DNA of 64,000 nt from Palleronia caenipelagi (GCF_007004065.1 NZ_VFSV01000009.1:1-64000); one strand, 5' to 3'. Shown: positions 1 to 8,947, numbered from the stretch's first letter. The notes: generated by a model not told the origin, from the letters alone. Numbers and translations: made by a program.

Positions 1-164
1 GCCCGAAGCTCCTCCGGTGTCGCGCTATCCGGTGAATGGCCCAGATACCGCGTGAACTCCCGCATCGCTCGCAGATACATCGTCTGCGTCTTCGGTTGCA
101 GCCCTTTGATCTGCATGTCTTCGAGAAAGCGCTGGCGTAGTTTGGGAACATAATGATCTGACAT
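1..164 (-). CDS. Tyrosine-type recombinase/integrase, N-terminal fragment (cut by window edge)
   Basis: The reverse strand reads from an ATG at 164 for 54 codons to the edge of the window without a stop. The protein begins MSDHYVPKLRQRF and continues with LQPKTQTMYLRAMREF, the pattern of the SAM-like DNA-binding domain at the start of phage-type integrases. A perfect AGGAGG (170-175 as CCTCCT on the plus strand) sits 5 nt before the start. From memory, very similar N-termini occur in integrases that accompany IS91-family transposases in Rhodobacterales, but only the first third is visible, so that link is an inference. The catalytic R-H-R-Y domain would lie to the left of the window. Confidence 0.75.
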   Translation of the reverse strand, partial: MSDHYVPKLRQRFLEDMQIKGLQPKTQTMYLRAMREFTRYLGHSPDSATPEELR

Positions 165-539
165 CGAAACCTCCTGTCGTCAGATTGAGAAGGTCCCAAT
201 CGTCAGACAGGTGCGTCAGTTCGCAAAATCTACGTTGCTCACATCAGCGCACAACACCCGCCACAAGCGCCCATACCGCGCGAGCGGTTTCGTCCTCGTC
301 CCGCTCAGCCGATTTTCGAAGCACAGAGAGTGCTGCGCTGCTCAACAGACGGCAAGTGGGATTGACGTCGGGCACCGCCGTTAGAGAAATTTGCCAATAC
401 CACCGGACCGGAGACCTCCGATTTCCGGAGGTCTCCGGTCCGGTCAGGCTCATAGCGTCATCCCAGACGTTGCAATTCAAGACAGATGCACTGCCTGTCG
501 CGGTTGACAAGCTCCCCGGGACCGTTACCTCACGCCTCC
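165..539. other. Intergenic stretch between integrase and mfd
   Basis: These 375 bases hold no convincing gene. Open frames exist on both strands but they have no ribosome binding site and no recognisable composition. The only structure seen is the long inverted repeat at 402-444, listed separately. The mfd promoter must lie here or within the repeat, but no clear -35/-10 pair was found. Confidence 0.5.
402..444. repeat. 19-bp perfect inverted repeat with 5-nt loop
   Basis: ACCGGACCGGAGACCTCCG (402-420) is followed by ATTTC and then its exact reverse complement (426-444). The stem would be very stable in RNA or extruded DNA. Neither side is followed by a T-run, so it is a poor match to an intrinsic terminator. 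It lies about 100 bp before mfd and about 240 bp from the integrase fragment, so it could be an end or scar of the mobile element, or an mRNA structure in the mfd leader. Confidence 0.8.
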
Positions 540-3500
540 ATGACCACAGCCTCAAAAACACAGTCCGGACGTATGACCTATGGCGGTGCGCCAGAAGGGT
601 TTGACGCCACATTGGTGATCCGCGAGGCGGAGAAATCCGGTCGCGTCCTCCACGTGGCCCGTGATGACAAACGTCTCGCGGCCATGCAGGCGGCACTGGC
701 GTTCTTCGATCCGGGGCTGCCGGTTTTTACCTTCCCGGCCTGGGATTGCCTGCCCTATGACCGGGTCAGCCCCAACGCCGAGATTTCCGCCCGGCGCATG
801 GCGACGCTGGCCGCGCTGACCCATGCGATGCCCAGCCGTTTTGTCCTGCTGACCACCATGACCGGTGCCACGCAAAAGATCCCGCCCCGCGAGGTCCTAC
901 GCGAGGCGGCCTTTACCGCACGGGTGGGTGATCGCATTGACGAGGAGGGCCTGCGCCGCTTCCTCGTCCGCATGGGCTTTGTCCAGACCCCCACGGTGAT
1001 GGAGCCCGGCGATTACGCGGTGCGCGGTGGCATCATCGACGTCTGGCCCCCGGGGCACGAGGGCCCCGTCCGGCTCGATCTCTTTGGTGACGTGCTGGAC
1101 GGCGCGCGGCGGTTTGATCCGGTCTCCCAGCGCACGGTGGAGAAACTGACCGAGATCGAGCTTGCCCCGGTCTCCGAAGTCATCCTCGACGAGGCCGCCA
1201 TCACCCGGTTCCGCCAGAACTACCGCATCGAGTTCGGTGCGGCCGGCAGCGATGATCCCCTCTATGAGGCCGTCAGCGCAGGCAAAAAGCACGCCGGGGC
1301 GGAGCATTGGCTGGGCTTTTTCCACGACCAGCTGGAAACGCTTTTCGATTACCTGCGCGGCGCCACGGTAACGCTCGACGACCAGGTGGATGCCGCGCGC
1401 CTCTCGCGCTGGGAGACCATCGCGGATCAGTATGACAACCGCCGCGAGGCCATGCTGAAGAAGGGCCGCGTCGATTCGGTCTACAAACCCGCCCCGCCCG
1501 AGACGCTCTATCTTGATGATGCCGCCTGGGCGCAGGCCGTCTCCGCGCACCGCCTCGTGCAGTTCCACCCGCTGCCCCAAGCCACGGGTCCCGGCGTCGC
1601 CGATGCGGGTGCCCGGATCGGCCGCAATTTCGCGCCGGAGCGCCAGTCCGAGAGCGCATCCCTGTTTGGCGCGTTGGCGGAGCACATCACCGGCAAACGT
1701 TGCAGCGGTCAGGCGATCATCGCCTCTTATTCCGACGGCGCCCGCGAACGGCTTGGCGGTCTGCTGGAGGACGAGGAGATCGTCGGCGCCACCGAGATCA
1801 ATACTTGGCGCGACGTCCCGGAGGGGCAGGGCGGCCTTTTCCTGACCGTCTGGTCCCTCGATCAGGGGTTCGAGGCGCCGGGGCTGACGGTGATTTCCGA
1901 ACAGGACGTCCTCGGCGACCGGTTGGTACGCAAGGGGCCGAAAAAGCGCCGCGCCGAGAACTTCCTGACCGAGACCCAATCCCTGTCACCCGGCGATCTG
2001 GTGGTCCATGTGGATCACGGGATCGGCCGGTTTCAGGGGCTTGAGGTCGTGCAGGCGCTGGGTGCGGCCCATGAATGCGTGCTCCTGGAATATGCGGGCG
2101 GCGACCGGCTCTACCTGCCGGTTGAGAATATCGAACTGCTGTCCCGCTACGGCCATGAAGAGGGTCTCCTCGACAAGCTCGGCGGGGGCGCGTGGCAGGC
2201 CAAGAAGGCCCGCCTGAAGCAACGCATCCGCGAGATCGCAGACCGCCTGATCCGCATCGCTGCCGAACGTCTGCTGCGCAAAGGTCCGGTGCTGATCCCG
2301 CCCGATCACGCGTGGGAGGAGTTCTCCGCCCGCTTTCCCTATGAAGAAACCGAGGACCAGCTTCGCGCCATCGAGGAGGTGCTGGCCGACCTCGAATCCG
2401 GCACGCCCATGGACCGGCTCGTCGTCGGCGATGTGGGCTTCGGCAAGACCGAGGTCGCAATGCGTGCGGCTTTCGTCGCGGCGATGTGCGGCGTTCAGGT
2501 CGCCGTCATCGCCCCCACCACGCTGCTCGCGCGGCAGCATTACAATTCCTTTGCCGAACGCTTCCGGGGCTTTCCCATCGAGGTGCGGCCCCTGTCGCGA
2601 TTTGTCTCCGACAAAGAGGCAAAGATCACCCGCCAGAAGATCGCCGACGGCACCTGCGACATCGTCATCGGCACCCATGCGGTGCTGGCAAAGTCCATCA
2701 AGTTCAAGCAGCTGGGCCTCCTCGTCATCGACGAAGAACAGCATTTCGGCGTGAACCATAAGGAACGGCTGAAGCAGCTCCGCACCGATGTCCACGTCCT
2801 CACCCTGACCGCCACCCCGATCCCACGCACCTTGCAATTGTCGCTCACCGGCGTGCGGGATCTGTCGATCATCGGCACGCCCCCGGTCGACCGTCTGGCG
2901 ATCCGCACTTACGTCTCAGAATTCGACACGGTCACAATCCGCGAAGCGCTCCTGCGCGAGCATTACCGGGGCGGGCAGAGCTTTATCGTCGTGCCGCGCA
3001 TCTCCGACCTGCCGCAGCTTGAAGAGTTCCTGCGCGACGAGGTCCCCGAAGTGACCTACATCACCGCGACTGGGCAGATGGCCGCGGGTGAGCTCGATGA
3101 CCGGATGAATGCTTTCTACGATGGCAAGTATGACGTGCTGCTGGCCACAACCATCGTCGAATCCGGCCTCGATATCCCTACCGCCAACACGATGGTTGTC
3201 TGGCGCGCGGACATGTTCGGTCTCGCACAGCTCTACCAGATCCGGGGGCGGGTGGGCCGCGCGAAAACCCGCGCCTATGCTTACCTGACCACCAAACCCC
3301 GCACCCCCCTCACGCCCACCGCCGAGAAACGGCTGCGTGTACTGGGCTCGCTCGACAGCCTCGGCGCGGGCTTTAACCTCGCGTCTCAGGACCTCGATAT
3401 CCGGGGCGCGGGCAACCTCGTGGGCGAGGAGCAATCGGGGCAGATCAAAGAGGTGGGCTACGAACTCTACCAGTCGATGCTCGAAGAGACGATCGCCAAG

Positions 3501-4031
3501 CTCAAGGCGGGCGAGCTTGAAGGCATCGACGGCCTTATGGATGATGGCGAATGGTCGCCGCAGATCAATCTGGGCGTGCCGGTGCTGATCCCCGAGGATT
3601 ACGTGCCCGATCTCGATGTGCGGCTCGGCCTCTACCGCCGGCTGTCGAACCTTTCGACAAAGGTCGAGCTGGAGGGCTTCGCCGCCGAGCTCATCGACCG
3701 GTTCGGCAAGCTGCCCCGCGAGGTGAACACGCTGCTGCTCGTCGTTCGAATCAAGGCCGAATGCAAAAAGGCAGGTATCGCCAGGCTCGACGCGGGCCCC
3801 AAAGGCGTGACGATCCAGTTCCACAACGACAAATTCGCGTCACCCGCGGGGCTGGTCCAGTTCATCGAGGCGCAGAACGGCCTTGCCAAAGTGCGGGACA
3901 ACAAGATCGTCATCCGCCGCGACTGGAAAAAAGACAGCGATAAGATCAAGGGCAGCTTTGCCATCGCCCAGGATCTGGCCCGCTTCGCCCGGGAGGCGCA
4001 GGCTCAGAAGAAAGGCATCGCGGCCCGATAA
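540..4031 (+). CDS. mfd: Transcription-repair coupling factor Mfd
   Basis: Mfd removes RNA polymerase stalled at DNA lesions and recruits UvrA to the site. From the ATG at 540 the protein has 1163 residues, normal for the family. A UvrB-like N-terminal part is followed by the RNA-polymerase-interaction segment near residue 490 (VHVDHGIGRFQGLEV). The helicase motor carries the Walker A motif GDVGFGKTE at about 630-638 and the DEEQ box (VIDEEQHFG) at about 731. The TRCF C-terminal domain follows after residue 1000. The frame stays open back to an ATG at 486, but the family-like sequence (GGAPEGFDATLVIREAEKSG) begins only around residue 14 of the start used here; an ATG at 570 is a third candidate. 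The 3' end overlaps the convergent gene by 28 bp. Confidence 0.95.
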   Translation: MTTASKTQSGRMTYGGAPEGFDATLVIREAEKSGRVLHVARDDKRLAAMQAALAFFDPGLPVFTFPAWDCLPYDRVSPNAEISARRMATLAALTHAMPSRFVLLTTMTGATQKIPPREVLREAAFTARVGDRIDEEGLRRFLVRMGFVQTPTVMEPGDYAVRGGIIDVWPPGHEGPVRLDLFGDVLDGARRFDPVSQRTVEKLTEIELAPVSEVILDEAAITRFRQNYRIEFGAAGSDDPLYEAVSAGKKHAGAEHWLGFFHDQLETLFDYLRGATVTLDDQVDAARLSRWETIADQYDNRREAMLKKGRVDSVYKPAPPETLYLDDAAWAQAVSAHRLVQFHPLPQATGPGVADAGARIGRNFAPERQSESASLFGALAEHITGKRCSGQAIIASYSDGARERLGGLLEDEEIVGATEINTWRDVPEGQGGLFLTVWSLDQGFEAPGLTVISEQDVLGDRLVRKGPKKRRAENFLTETQSLSPGDLVVHVDHGIGRFQGLEVVQALGAAHECVLLEYAGGDRLYLPVENIELLSRYGHEEGLLDKLGGGAWQAKKARLKQRIREIADRLIRIAAERLLRKGPVLIPPDHAWEEFSARFPYEETEDQLRAIEEVLADLESGTPMDRLVVGDVGFGKTEVAMRAAFVAAMCGVQVAVIAPTTLLARQHYNSFAERFRGFPIEVRPLSRFVSDKEAKITRQKIADGTCDIVIGTHAVLAKSIKFKQLGLLVIDEEQHFGVNHKERLKQLRTDVHVLTLTATPIPRTLQLSLTGVRDLSIIGTPPVDRLAIRTYVSEFDTVTIREALLREHYRGGQSFIVVPRISDLPQLEEFLRDEVPEVTYITATGQMAAGELDDRMNAFYDGKYDVLLATTIVESGLDIPTANTMVVWRADMFGLAQLYQIRGRVGRAKTRAYAYLTTKPRTPLTPTAEKRLRVLGSLDSLGAGFNLASQDLDIRGAGNLVGEEQSGQIKEVGYELYQSMLEETIAKLKAGELEGIDGLMDDGEWSPQINLGVPVLIPEDYVPDLDVRLGLYRRLSNLSTKVELEGFAAELIDRFGKLPREVNTLLLVVRIKAECKKAGIARLDAGPKGVTIQFHNDKFASPAGLVQFIEAQNGLAKVRDNKIVIRRDWKKDSDKIKGSFAIAQDLARFAREAQAQKKGIAAR

Positions 4032-4543
4032 TCGGCGTGGCGGTCGCCGAACCGCCGCGCCAGCGCCCGGTCCTCGACCACGCTCGCATAGACCAGCGCC
4101 GCCGCGCCGCATAAGGCCGCGACCAGTCCTGGCGGGGTCCCAAACAGGATCCCGAGTCCTACCAGCGACAGAATCTGCCCCGCATATTGGGGATGCCGTC
4201 GCCTTGCGTAGGCGCCTTTGGTCACCAGCCCCACATCCCAGCCGCTGGTGCCCTTCAGTCCCAAATCGGTGATGCCGCGCCCCTGCACCCAGAGCGAGGC
4301 CAGCGTCAGCGCTGCGCCCCCGACCCCCCAGCGCAGCCAGCCGGGCCAGTCGAGGCTGTTCCAGCTCTCGCCCGCACCGTTGATCAGTCCCACATAGATT
4401 GCCGTCGTTAATGCCCACGCCCAGATCGCCGTCAGCCAGTTGCCCCGCTCCGGTGGCCAGACCTGCCAGCCCCCGCGATCCGAGACCGAAAGCACGATGC
4501 CCCAGACCGCCGACGCCCCTACTGACAAAGCGATCCAGATCAT
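4004..4543 (-). CDS. Isoprenylcysteine carboxyl methyltransferase/PEMT-like membrane protein
   Basis: This is a 179-residue membrane protein with about four hydrophobic segments. Its C-terminal half carries the signature of small integral-membrane methyltransferases: GAYARRRHPQYAG near residues 110-122 and EDRALARRFGDRHADY near 157-172, the region that forms the SAM-binding pocket in ICMT- and phospholipid-methyltransferase-type proteins. The substrate cannot be told from the sequence. It converges on mfd with a 28-bp overlap. A copy of the window's repeated CTCTTTGTGT motif lies just upstream of its start on the reverse strand (4561-4582). Confidence 0.7.
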   Translation of the reverse strand: MIWIALSVGASAVWGIVLSVSDRGGWQVWPPERGNWLTAIWAWALTTAIYVGLINGAGESWNSLDWPGWLRWGVGGAALTLASLWVQGRGITDLGLKGTSGWDVGLVTKGAYARRRHPQYAGQILSLVGLGILFGTPPGLVAALCGAAALVYASVVEDRALARRFGDRHADYRAAMPFF

Positions 4544-4560
4544 CGCACTCCCACTCCGTC

Positions 4561-4582
4561 CTCTTTGTGTCTGAAAATACCC
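4561..4582. repeat. Copy 1 of a 22-nt intergenic motif (CTCTTTGTGT...AATACCC)
   Basis: CTCTTTGTGT is followed by CTGAAAATACCC. Near-identical copies occur at 21135-21156 and 48532-48553. Here it lies between two minus-strand genes, 18 nt from the start of the membrane methyltransferase-like gene, and it is followed by GC-rich self-complementary sequence (GCCGCGCGTCAGCGCGG). Confidence 0.65.
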
Positions 4583-4622
4583 CGGGGGAGCCGCGCGTCA
4601 GCGCGGTGGGGGCGGCGCCCCC

Positions 4623-5261
4623 TCAGCCCTCGCGCGCCTGCGCCTCCAGATCGTCCAGCACCCGCCGCCACAACTCCACCGGCTGCGCGCCGACCACTGC
4701 ATGATGGTTTCCGACAATAAAGGTTGGCACGCCTGTTACGCCCCGCTGCCGCGCATGGGCGTCGCGTTCTGTGATCAACTCCAGATCCTGATCCCCGGCC
4801 AGCAAGCGCGCGACGACCTCCTGATCCATCCCCGCCCTGTTTGCGACCTCCGCCAGAACGTCCGCCCGGCCGATATCCTCGCCGCGATGGAAATACGCGT
4901 CGAACATCGCCACAACAGCCGCGTCCTGCACGCCTTCGAGCCCGGCCCAGTGGATCATCCGGTGAGCATCAAGCGTGTTCGGCGTGCGGGTGATCTTGTC
5001 CCAGGCGATCTCCAGTCCTGCGGCCTCTGCGGCCTCGAAGACCGGCGTGTAGGCCTTCACCACGCCATCGCGCCCGCCAAATTTCGCTTCGAGATATTGC
5101 TGCCGGTCGATCCCCTCACGCGGCATGTCGTAATTCAGCTGAAACGGGTGCCATTCGATGTCGAAGGGATTACCGTCCCGCTCTGCCAGCGCCCGGTCGA
5201 GATGGGTCTTGCCGATATAGCACCAAGGGCAGATCGGGTCGGACAGGATATCGAGCTTCAT
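4623..5261 (-). CDS. DsbA-family (FrnE-like) thiol oxidoreductase
   Basis: The 212-residue protein opens with MKLDILSDPICPWCYIGK, the thioredoxin-fold start with a CPWC active site seen in FrnE-type DsbA-like oxidoreductases. The C-terminal part has the cis-proline loop GVTGVPTFIVGN near residue 175. There is no signal peptide, so it should act in the cytoplasm, unlike true periplasmic DsbA. The same fold includes 2-hydroxychromene-2-carboxylate isomerases, which cannot be fully excluded. Its ATG at 5261 overlaps the stop of the acyl-CoA synthetase as TGATG, so the two are probably translationally coupled; a GTG one codon earlier is also possible. Confidence 0.85.
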   Translation of the reverse strand: MKLDILSDPICPWCYIGKTHLDRALAERDGNPFDIEWHPFQLNYDMPREGIDRQQYLEAKFGGRDGVVKAYTPVFEAAEAAGLEIAWDKITRTPNTLDAHRMIHWAGLEGVQDAAVVAMFDAYFHRGEDIGRADVLAEVANRAGMDQEVVARLLAGDQDLELITERDAHARQRGVTGVPTFIVGNHHAVVGAQPVELWRRVLDDLEAQAREG

Positions 5262-6742
5262 CACATCTCCTTACGCAGGGCAGCACGGCGGATCTTTCCA
5301 TTGGCATTGACAGGCAAGTCAGCGTGCCAGTCGATCTGCCGGGGGCACTTATACCCCGCCAGGCGCAGCTGGCACAGATCCCCGATAGCGGCTTCCAGCC
5401 CCGGCTGACCCGCATAGGCCAGCGCCACCACGGTCACGCCGGGCCGCACCTCGCGGCCATAGGCGGCGGCGGCTTCGACACCCTCAATGCCGAGTGCCAC
5501 AGCTTCGATCTCCAGCGGTGACAAGCGGTAGCCTCCGGCGGTGATCACGTCGTCGCTGCGCCCGTGATAGGTGACCCAGCCGTCGTCATCCATGGCGCCC
5601 GTATCTCCGGTCAGCCGCCAATTTCCGCGGATCATGTCGTCCTCCCGGCAGAGATAGCGCAACATCAGCCCCGGATCATTACGGTGCACGGCGATAGCCC
5701 CATGGGTGCCGGGCGGCACGGGAGCCCCGTCCGGTCCAAGTATCGCCACACGCCGCCCGGTCTGCGGGCGCCCGAGACACCCCTCTGGAGCGGAATGTCC
5801 GGGCCCTGACGACAGAAACGTGGAACATTCACTCTGCCCATAGGCCTCGAAGATCTCCGTCCCTGTTCGTGCGCGCCACTCCTCCCGGATCGCCTCGGGT
5901 AGCTTTTCCCCGGCGGAGAGCGCGTGCCGCAGATGCGGCAGCGGCGGAAGGTCGCCCTTCAACATCCGTCGGAACACGCCGGGAACGGCCGCGAAGATGG
6001 TCACCTCGTGGTGAGCCAGCAGGTCTGGCAGGGCGTCGGGGCTGGTGCCGGGGGGCGGGACGATGGCGGTGGCGCCGAGACTCCAAGGATCGCAGAGGCC
6101 GACGCCGAAGGTATAGGTCCAGTTCATCGCACCCGCGTGCAGCACCCGATCGGCAGGTGTGAGCCCGATCCAGTCGCGGATCCCCATCCCCCGCGCCCAG
6201 ACGGCGCGGTGGGCGTGAAGGACGGCGCGCGGCAGGGCTTCGCTGCCGGAGGTGAACACCACATAGCCCGGACGGTTTGGGTCTCCCATGTGCCAGCCCG
6301 CAGTCGGCAGGTCGCGCCATTCCCTGAGGGTCTCGACCGGAATGACCGGCAGTTCAGTCAGATCCGGAGCGGCGATCTCCGGGTCCTGTACCACAAAGCG
6401 TGGCGTGACCAGCCCGGCCATGGGCGTGATCTCAGATCTCGTGAGGGCGGCCGAGGTGGCGACTGGCACGAGACCGGCGGCCTGCGCCCCCAGAAAGGCC
6501 AGCGGAAAGTCCACCGAATTGCCAAGCCGCAGAAGCACCCGGTCTCCCGGAACTGCGCCTGCGTTCAGAAAGCCGCGCGCAACCCCCAATGCCGCTCGGG
6601 TCAGGTCGTGACGGCGCCAGACTTCCCCGCCGGACACCAGCGCAACAGCGCCGCTGTCAGCGCCGTCCGGCGCCAGAACGTGGCGGGCCATGTTGAACGG
6701 GGAAGGAGCATCGGGCCAAAGCGCAGGCGCCGGATCCGTCAT
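5261..6742 (-). CDS. AMP-dependent acyl-CoA synthetase/ligase
   Basis: A 493-residue member of the ANL adenylating superfamily, which makes an acyl-AMP and transfers the acyl group to CoA. Visible family features in order: a degenerate phosphate loop TSGSEALPRAVLH near 163-176, EAYGQSE near 312, TGDTGAMDDDGW near 395, the hinge GRSDDVITAGGYRLSPLEIE, and a C-terminal NANGKIRR with the catalytic lysine. General layout resembles benzoate-CoA and medium-chain acyl-CoA ligases, but the substrate is not deducible. The start at 6742 is preceded by GGGAGGAG, and its ATG overlaps the upstream small gene by 4 nt (ATGA). The same frame stays open further upstream, but the sequence there is not family-like. 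Confidence 0.88.
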   Translation of the reverse strand: MTDPAPALWPDAPSPFNMARHVLAPDGADSGAVALVSGGEVWRRHDLTRAALGVARGFLNAGAVPGDRVLLRLGNSVDFPLAFLGAQAAGLVPVATSAALTRSEITPMAGLVTPRFVVQDPEIAAPDLTELPVIPVETLREWRDLPTAGWHMGDPNRPGYVVFTSGSEALPRAVLHAHRAVWARGMGIRDWIGLTPADRVLHAGAMNWTYTFGVGLCDPWSLGATAIVPPPGTSPDALPDLLAHHEVTIFAAVPGVFRRMLKGDLPPLPHLRHALSAGEKLPEAIREEWRARTGTEIFEAYGQSECSTFLSSGPGHSAPEGCLGRPQTGRRVAILGPDGAPVPPGTHGAIAVHRNDPGLMLRYLCREDDMIRGNWRLTGDTGAMDDDGWVTYHGRSDDVITAGGYRLSPLEIEAVALGIEGVEAAAAYGREVRPGVTVVALAYAGQPGLEAAIGDLCQLRLAGYKCPRQIDWHADLPVNANGKIRRAALRKEM

Positions 6743-6966
6743 GGTGCTGTCGAACTCCTCCCGGGGCGGTTGAGACCGATCAGCCAGTCGTCGAGCGCCT
6801 CTTCGGCCTCGCATTGGGACAAATGATGGCTCTCGGCGAGATAGGAGGCCACTTGACCGCGATCACCACCTGTAGCGATCATGCGGCTCTTTTCTGCATG
6901 TGGGAACGCTCTCAGGAGAGACGCCGATAATGTCGGCCAGCTGGAGCTCACGTCGTTCCACTTCAT
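6739..6966 (-). CDS. Small acidic protein of unknown function, first gene of a three-gene unit
   Basis: Seventy-five residues beginning MKWNDVSSSWPTLSASLLRAF and ending with an EAEEALDDW-type helix. A strong ribosome binding site (GGAGG, 5 nt before the ATG at 6966) and the 4-nt overlap with the acyl-CoA synthetase make it a real gene. From memory, proteins with this general outline (short WND start, GDR middle, EAxxxxDDW end) occur as uncharacterised small proteins in alphaproteobacteria, sometimes compared with CsbD stress proteins; I cannot confirm that. No transmembrane segment or signal peptide is present. Confidence 0.75.
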   Translation of the reverse strand: MKWNDVSSSWPTLSASLLRAFPHAEKSRMIATGGDRGQVASYLAESHHLSQCEAEEALDDWLIGLNRPGRSSTAP

Positions 6967-7046
6967 CGATACCTCCGGTTTTTTCTTTTCACCGTAGAGG
7001 ATTGGCGCGCAATTGCCAGAAGCTTTGCGCACCATTTTGGATAAGT

Positions 7047-8876
7047 TTATTCTTCGTACCACCAAACGTCAGGCTGGAAGCCATTCCAGTCGCCATACGC
7101 GGGCAGGGTCTCCGGATAATGGAGGTTTTTGCTGTAGGCGAGGTAGGAGACCGGGTTGTACCAGATCGGCACCACATAGCGCCCGGCGGTCAGGACACGG
7201 TCCAGCGCCTTCACGGTCGAGACGAAATCTTCGCTGCTTGTGGAGTCGACCAAGGCGGTCGTCAGCGCATCGATGGCTTCGGATTTCACGCCCATCCAGT
7301 TGCGCGAGCCTTCCTGATCAGCGGCCAGTGATCCCCAGTAGAGCTTTTGCTCATTGCCCGGAGACAGTGACACCGTGCGCCAGTACCACGTCACGTCGAA
7401 GTCGAACACATTGGTCCGCTCGGTGAACTGAGCCGAATCGATCTGAGTGACCCTCGCCTCGACTCCCAGACGCTCCAGCGCAGCCACATAGAGATCCGTG
7501 ACCTGCTGGGTCTCAGCAGCCCCCGGGGCGCTGTTGCTGAGGAGGATCTCGAACACAAACGGTTCGCCCGCCTCGTTCTTCAGCTTGCCGTCATCGGCAA
7601 CCGTCCAGCCGGCCTGTTCCAAAAGGTCCAGCGCGGCAGCGGTGCCTTTGCGGTTGCGCTCCGAGCCGTCGCTGACGGGCAGGGAATAGCCCTCAATGGT
7701 GCCGGGCAGGAGCGAGTCGCGATAGGGCTCCAGCAGTTCGGCCACGCGACCCTCAGCGGGGCCGTGCTCCATTCCGAGCACAGAATTTGAGAAATAGGAG
7801 GTGATCCGTGGCTGGCCACTGGCGTTCAGGAGCTGGTTGATGAATTCGAAATTGAACGCCTGGATCATCGCCTCGCGTACGCGCCAGTCGTCGAACGGCT
7901 CTCTGCGGGTGTTCATGACAAAGCCCTGAATCCCGGAGGGCCGCTCATGGGGGATTTCCGCCTTGACCACATCGCCGGACTGAACCGCCGGGAAATCGTA
8001 CTGGGACTGCCACTTCTCGGCATTAAACTCGCGCGCGGTGGTCAGCTCTCCGGCCTTGAAGGCTTCGAACATCACGTTCGAGTCGCCGTAGAACTCCATG
8101 CGGATCTCGTCGAGATTGGCCTGTCCCTTCATGAAAGGAACGACGTCGTAGCCCCAGTAATCCGGATTGCGCTTCAGCGAGACGTAGCGGCCTGGCTGGT
8201 AATCCGCGACCACGTATGGGGCGCTGGAAATCGGGAGTTCCTCCAACGAACTGTCGGCGAAATCCTTGCCTTCCCACTGGGCTTTTTTCAGAATCGGCCG
8301 CATCCCCATGATCAGCGCCATCTCGCGGTCATCGGTGTTGAACGTGATCCGTACGGTGCGCTCGCCCACGGCTTCGATCTTTTCGACCTTTGACCAGCTG
8401 CCGCGATAGCGCGGGTGGCCGACGGTGCCGAGGGTCTCATAAGACCAGATGACATCCTCGACGGTGACGGGCGTGCCGTCCGAGAACTTCGCTGCGGGAT
8501 GGAGCGTGTATTCAACCCAGGACCGGTCCTCGGCGGTTTCCACGCTTTCGGCCAGCCGGCCATAGAGCGTGAAAGGCTCGTCCAATGACCGCCCCATGAG
8601 CGATTCGTAGGCCACGAATCGCAGCATCCACGGCGCGTTGCCTTTCAGGATATGCGGGTTCAGCGAATCGAAGCTTCCGACCTCGCCCTGAACGATTCGC
8701 CCTCCCTTGGGCGCATCCGGGTTGGCGTAGGGAACATGGGTGAAATCGGCAGGCAGTGCGGGCTCGCCGAACATGGCGATCCCGTGTTGCGGTTCTGCCA
8801 TGGCGGTCAACGCCGTGACGCTGGTCGCCAGAATGGCTAACGCTGCCCCACGAAAGCGTCTGCGAGAAAAGGTCAT
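7047..8876 (-). CDS. ABC transporter peptide-binding protein, YejA-like (SBP_bac_5)
   Basis: This is a 609-residue periplasmic solute-binding protein of the oligopeptide/microcin C type. The N-terminus MTFSRRRFRGAALAILATSV with cleavage near AMA|EPQHG is an export signal; the SRRRF stretch resembles a twin-arginine motif, as for several YejA-like proteins. Family marks include YANPDAPKGGRIVQG near the mature start, YTLHPAAKFSDGTPVT, and RNPDYWG. A ribosome binding site (AGGAG) precedes the start. Normally such a gene stands before yejB, yejE and yejF permease and ATPase genes, but none is present on either side, so it appears as an orphan that must use permeases encoded elsewhere. Confidence 0.9.
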   Translation of the reverse strand: MTFSRRRFRGAALAILATSVTALTAMAEPQHGIAMFGEPALPADFTHVPYANPDAPKGGRIVQGEVGSFDSLNPHILKGNAPWMLRFVAYESLMGRSLDEPFTLYGRLAESVETAEDRSWVEYTLHPAAKFSDGTPVTVEDVIWSYETLGTVGHPRYRGSWSKVEKIEAVGERTVRITFNTDDREMALIMGMRPILKKAQWEGKDFADSSLEELPISSAPYVVADYQPGRYVSLKRNPDYWGYDVVPFMKGQANLDEIRMEFYGDSNVMFEAFKAGELTTAREFNAEKWQSQYDFPAVQSGDVVKAEIPHERPSGIQGFVMNTRREPFDDWRVREAMIQAFNFEFINQLLNASGQPRITSYFSNSVLGMEHGPAEGRVAELLEPYRDSLLPGTIEGYSLPVSDGSERNRKGTAAALDLLEQAGWTVADDGKLKNEAGEPFVFEILLSNSAPGAAETQQVTDLYVAALERLGVEARVTQIDSAQFTERTNVFDFDVTWYWRTVSLSPGNEQKLYWGSLAADQEGSRNWMGVKSEAIDALTTALVDSTSSEDFVSTVKALDRVLTAGRYVVPIWYNPVSYLAYSKNLHYPETLPAYGDWNGFQPDVWWYEE

Positions 8877-8947
8877 ATTGCACTGCTCCTGCCGTTTTTG
8901 TTTGCCCCAGCCTAGGAGGGGTTTTGCGTGATTTCAAACTTTTACGT

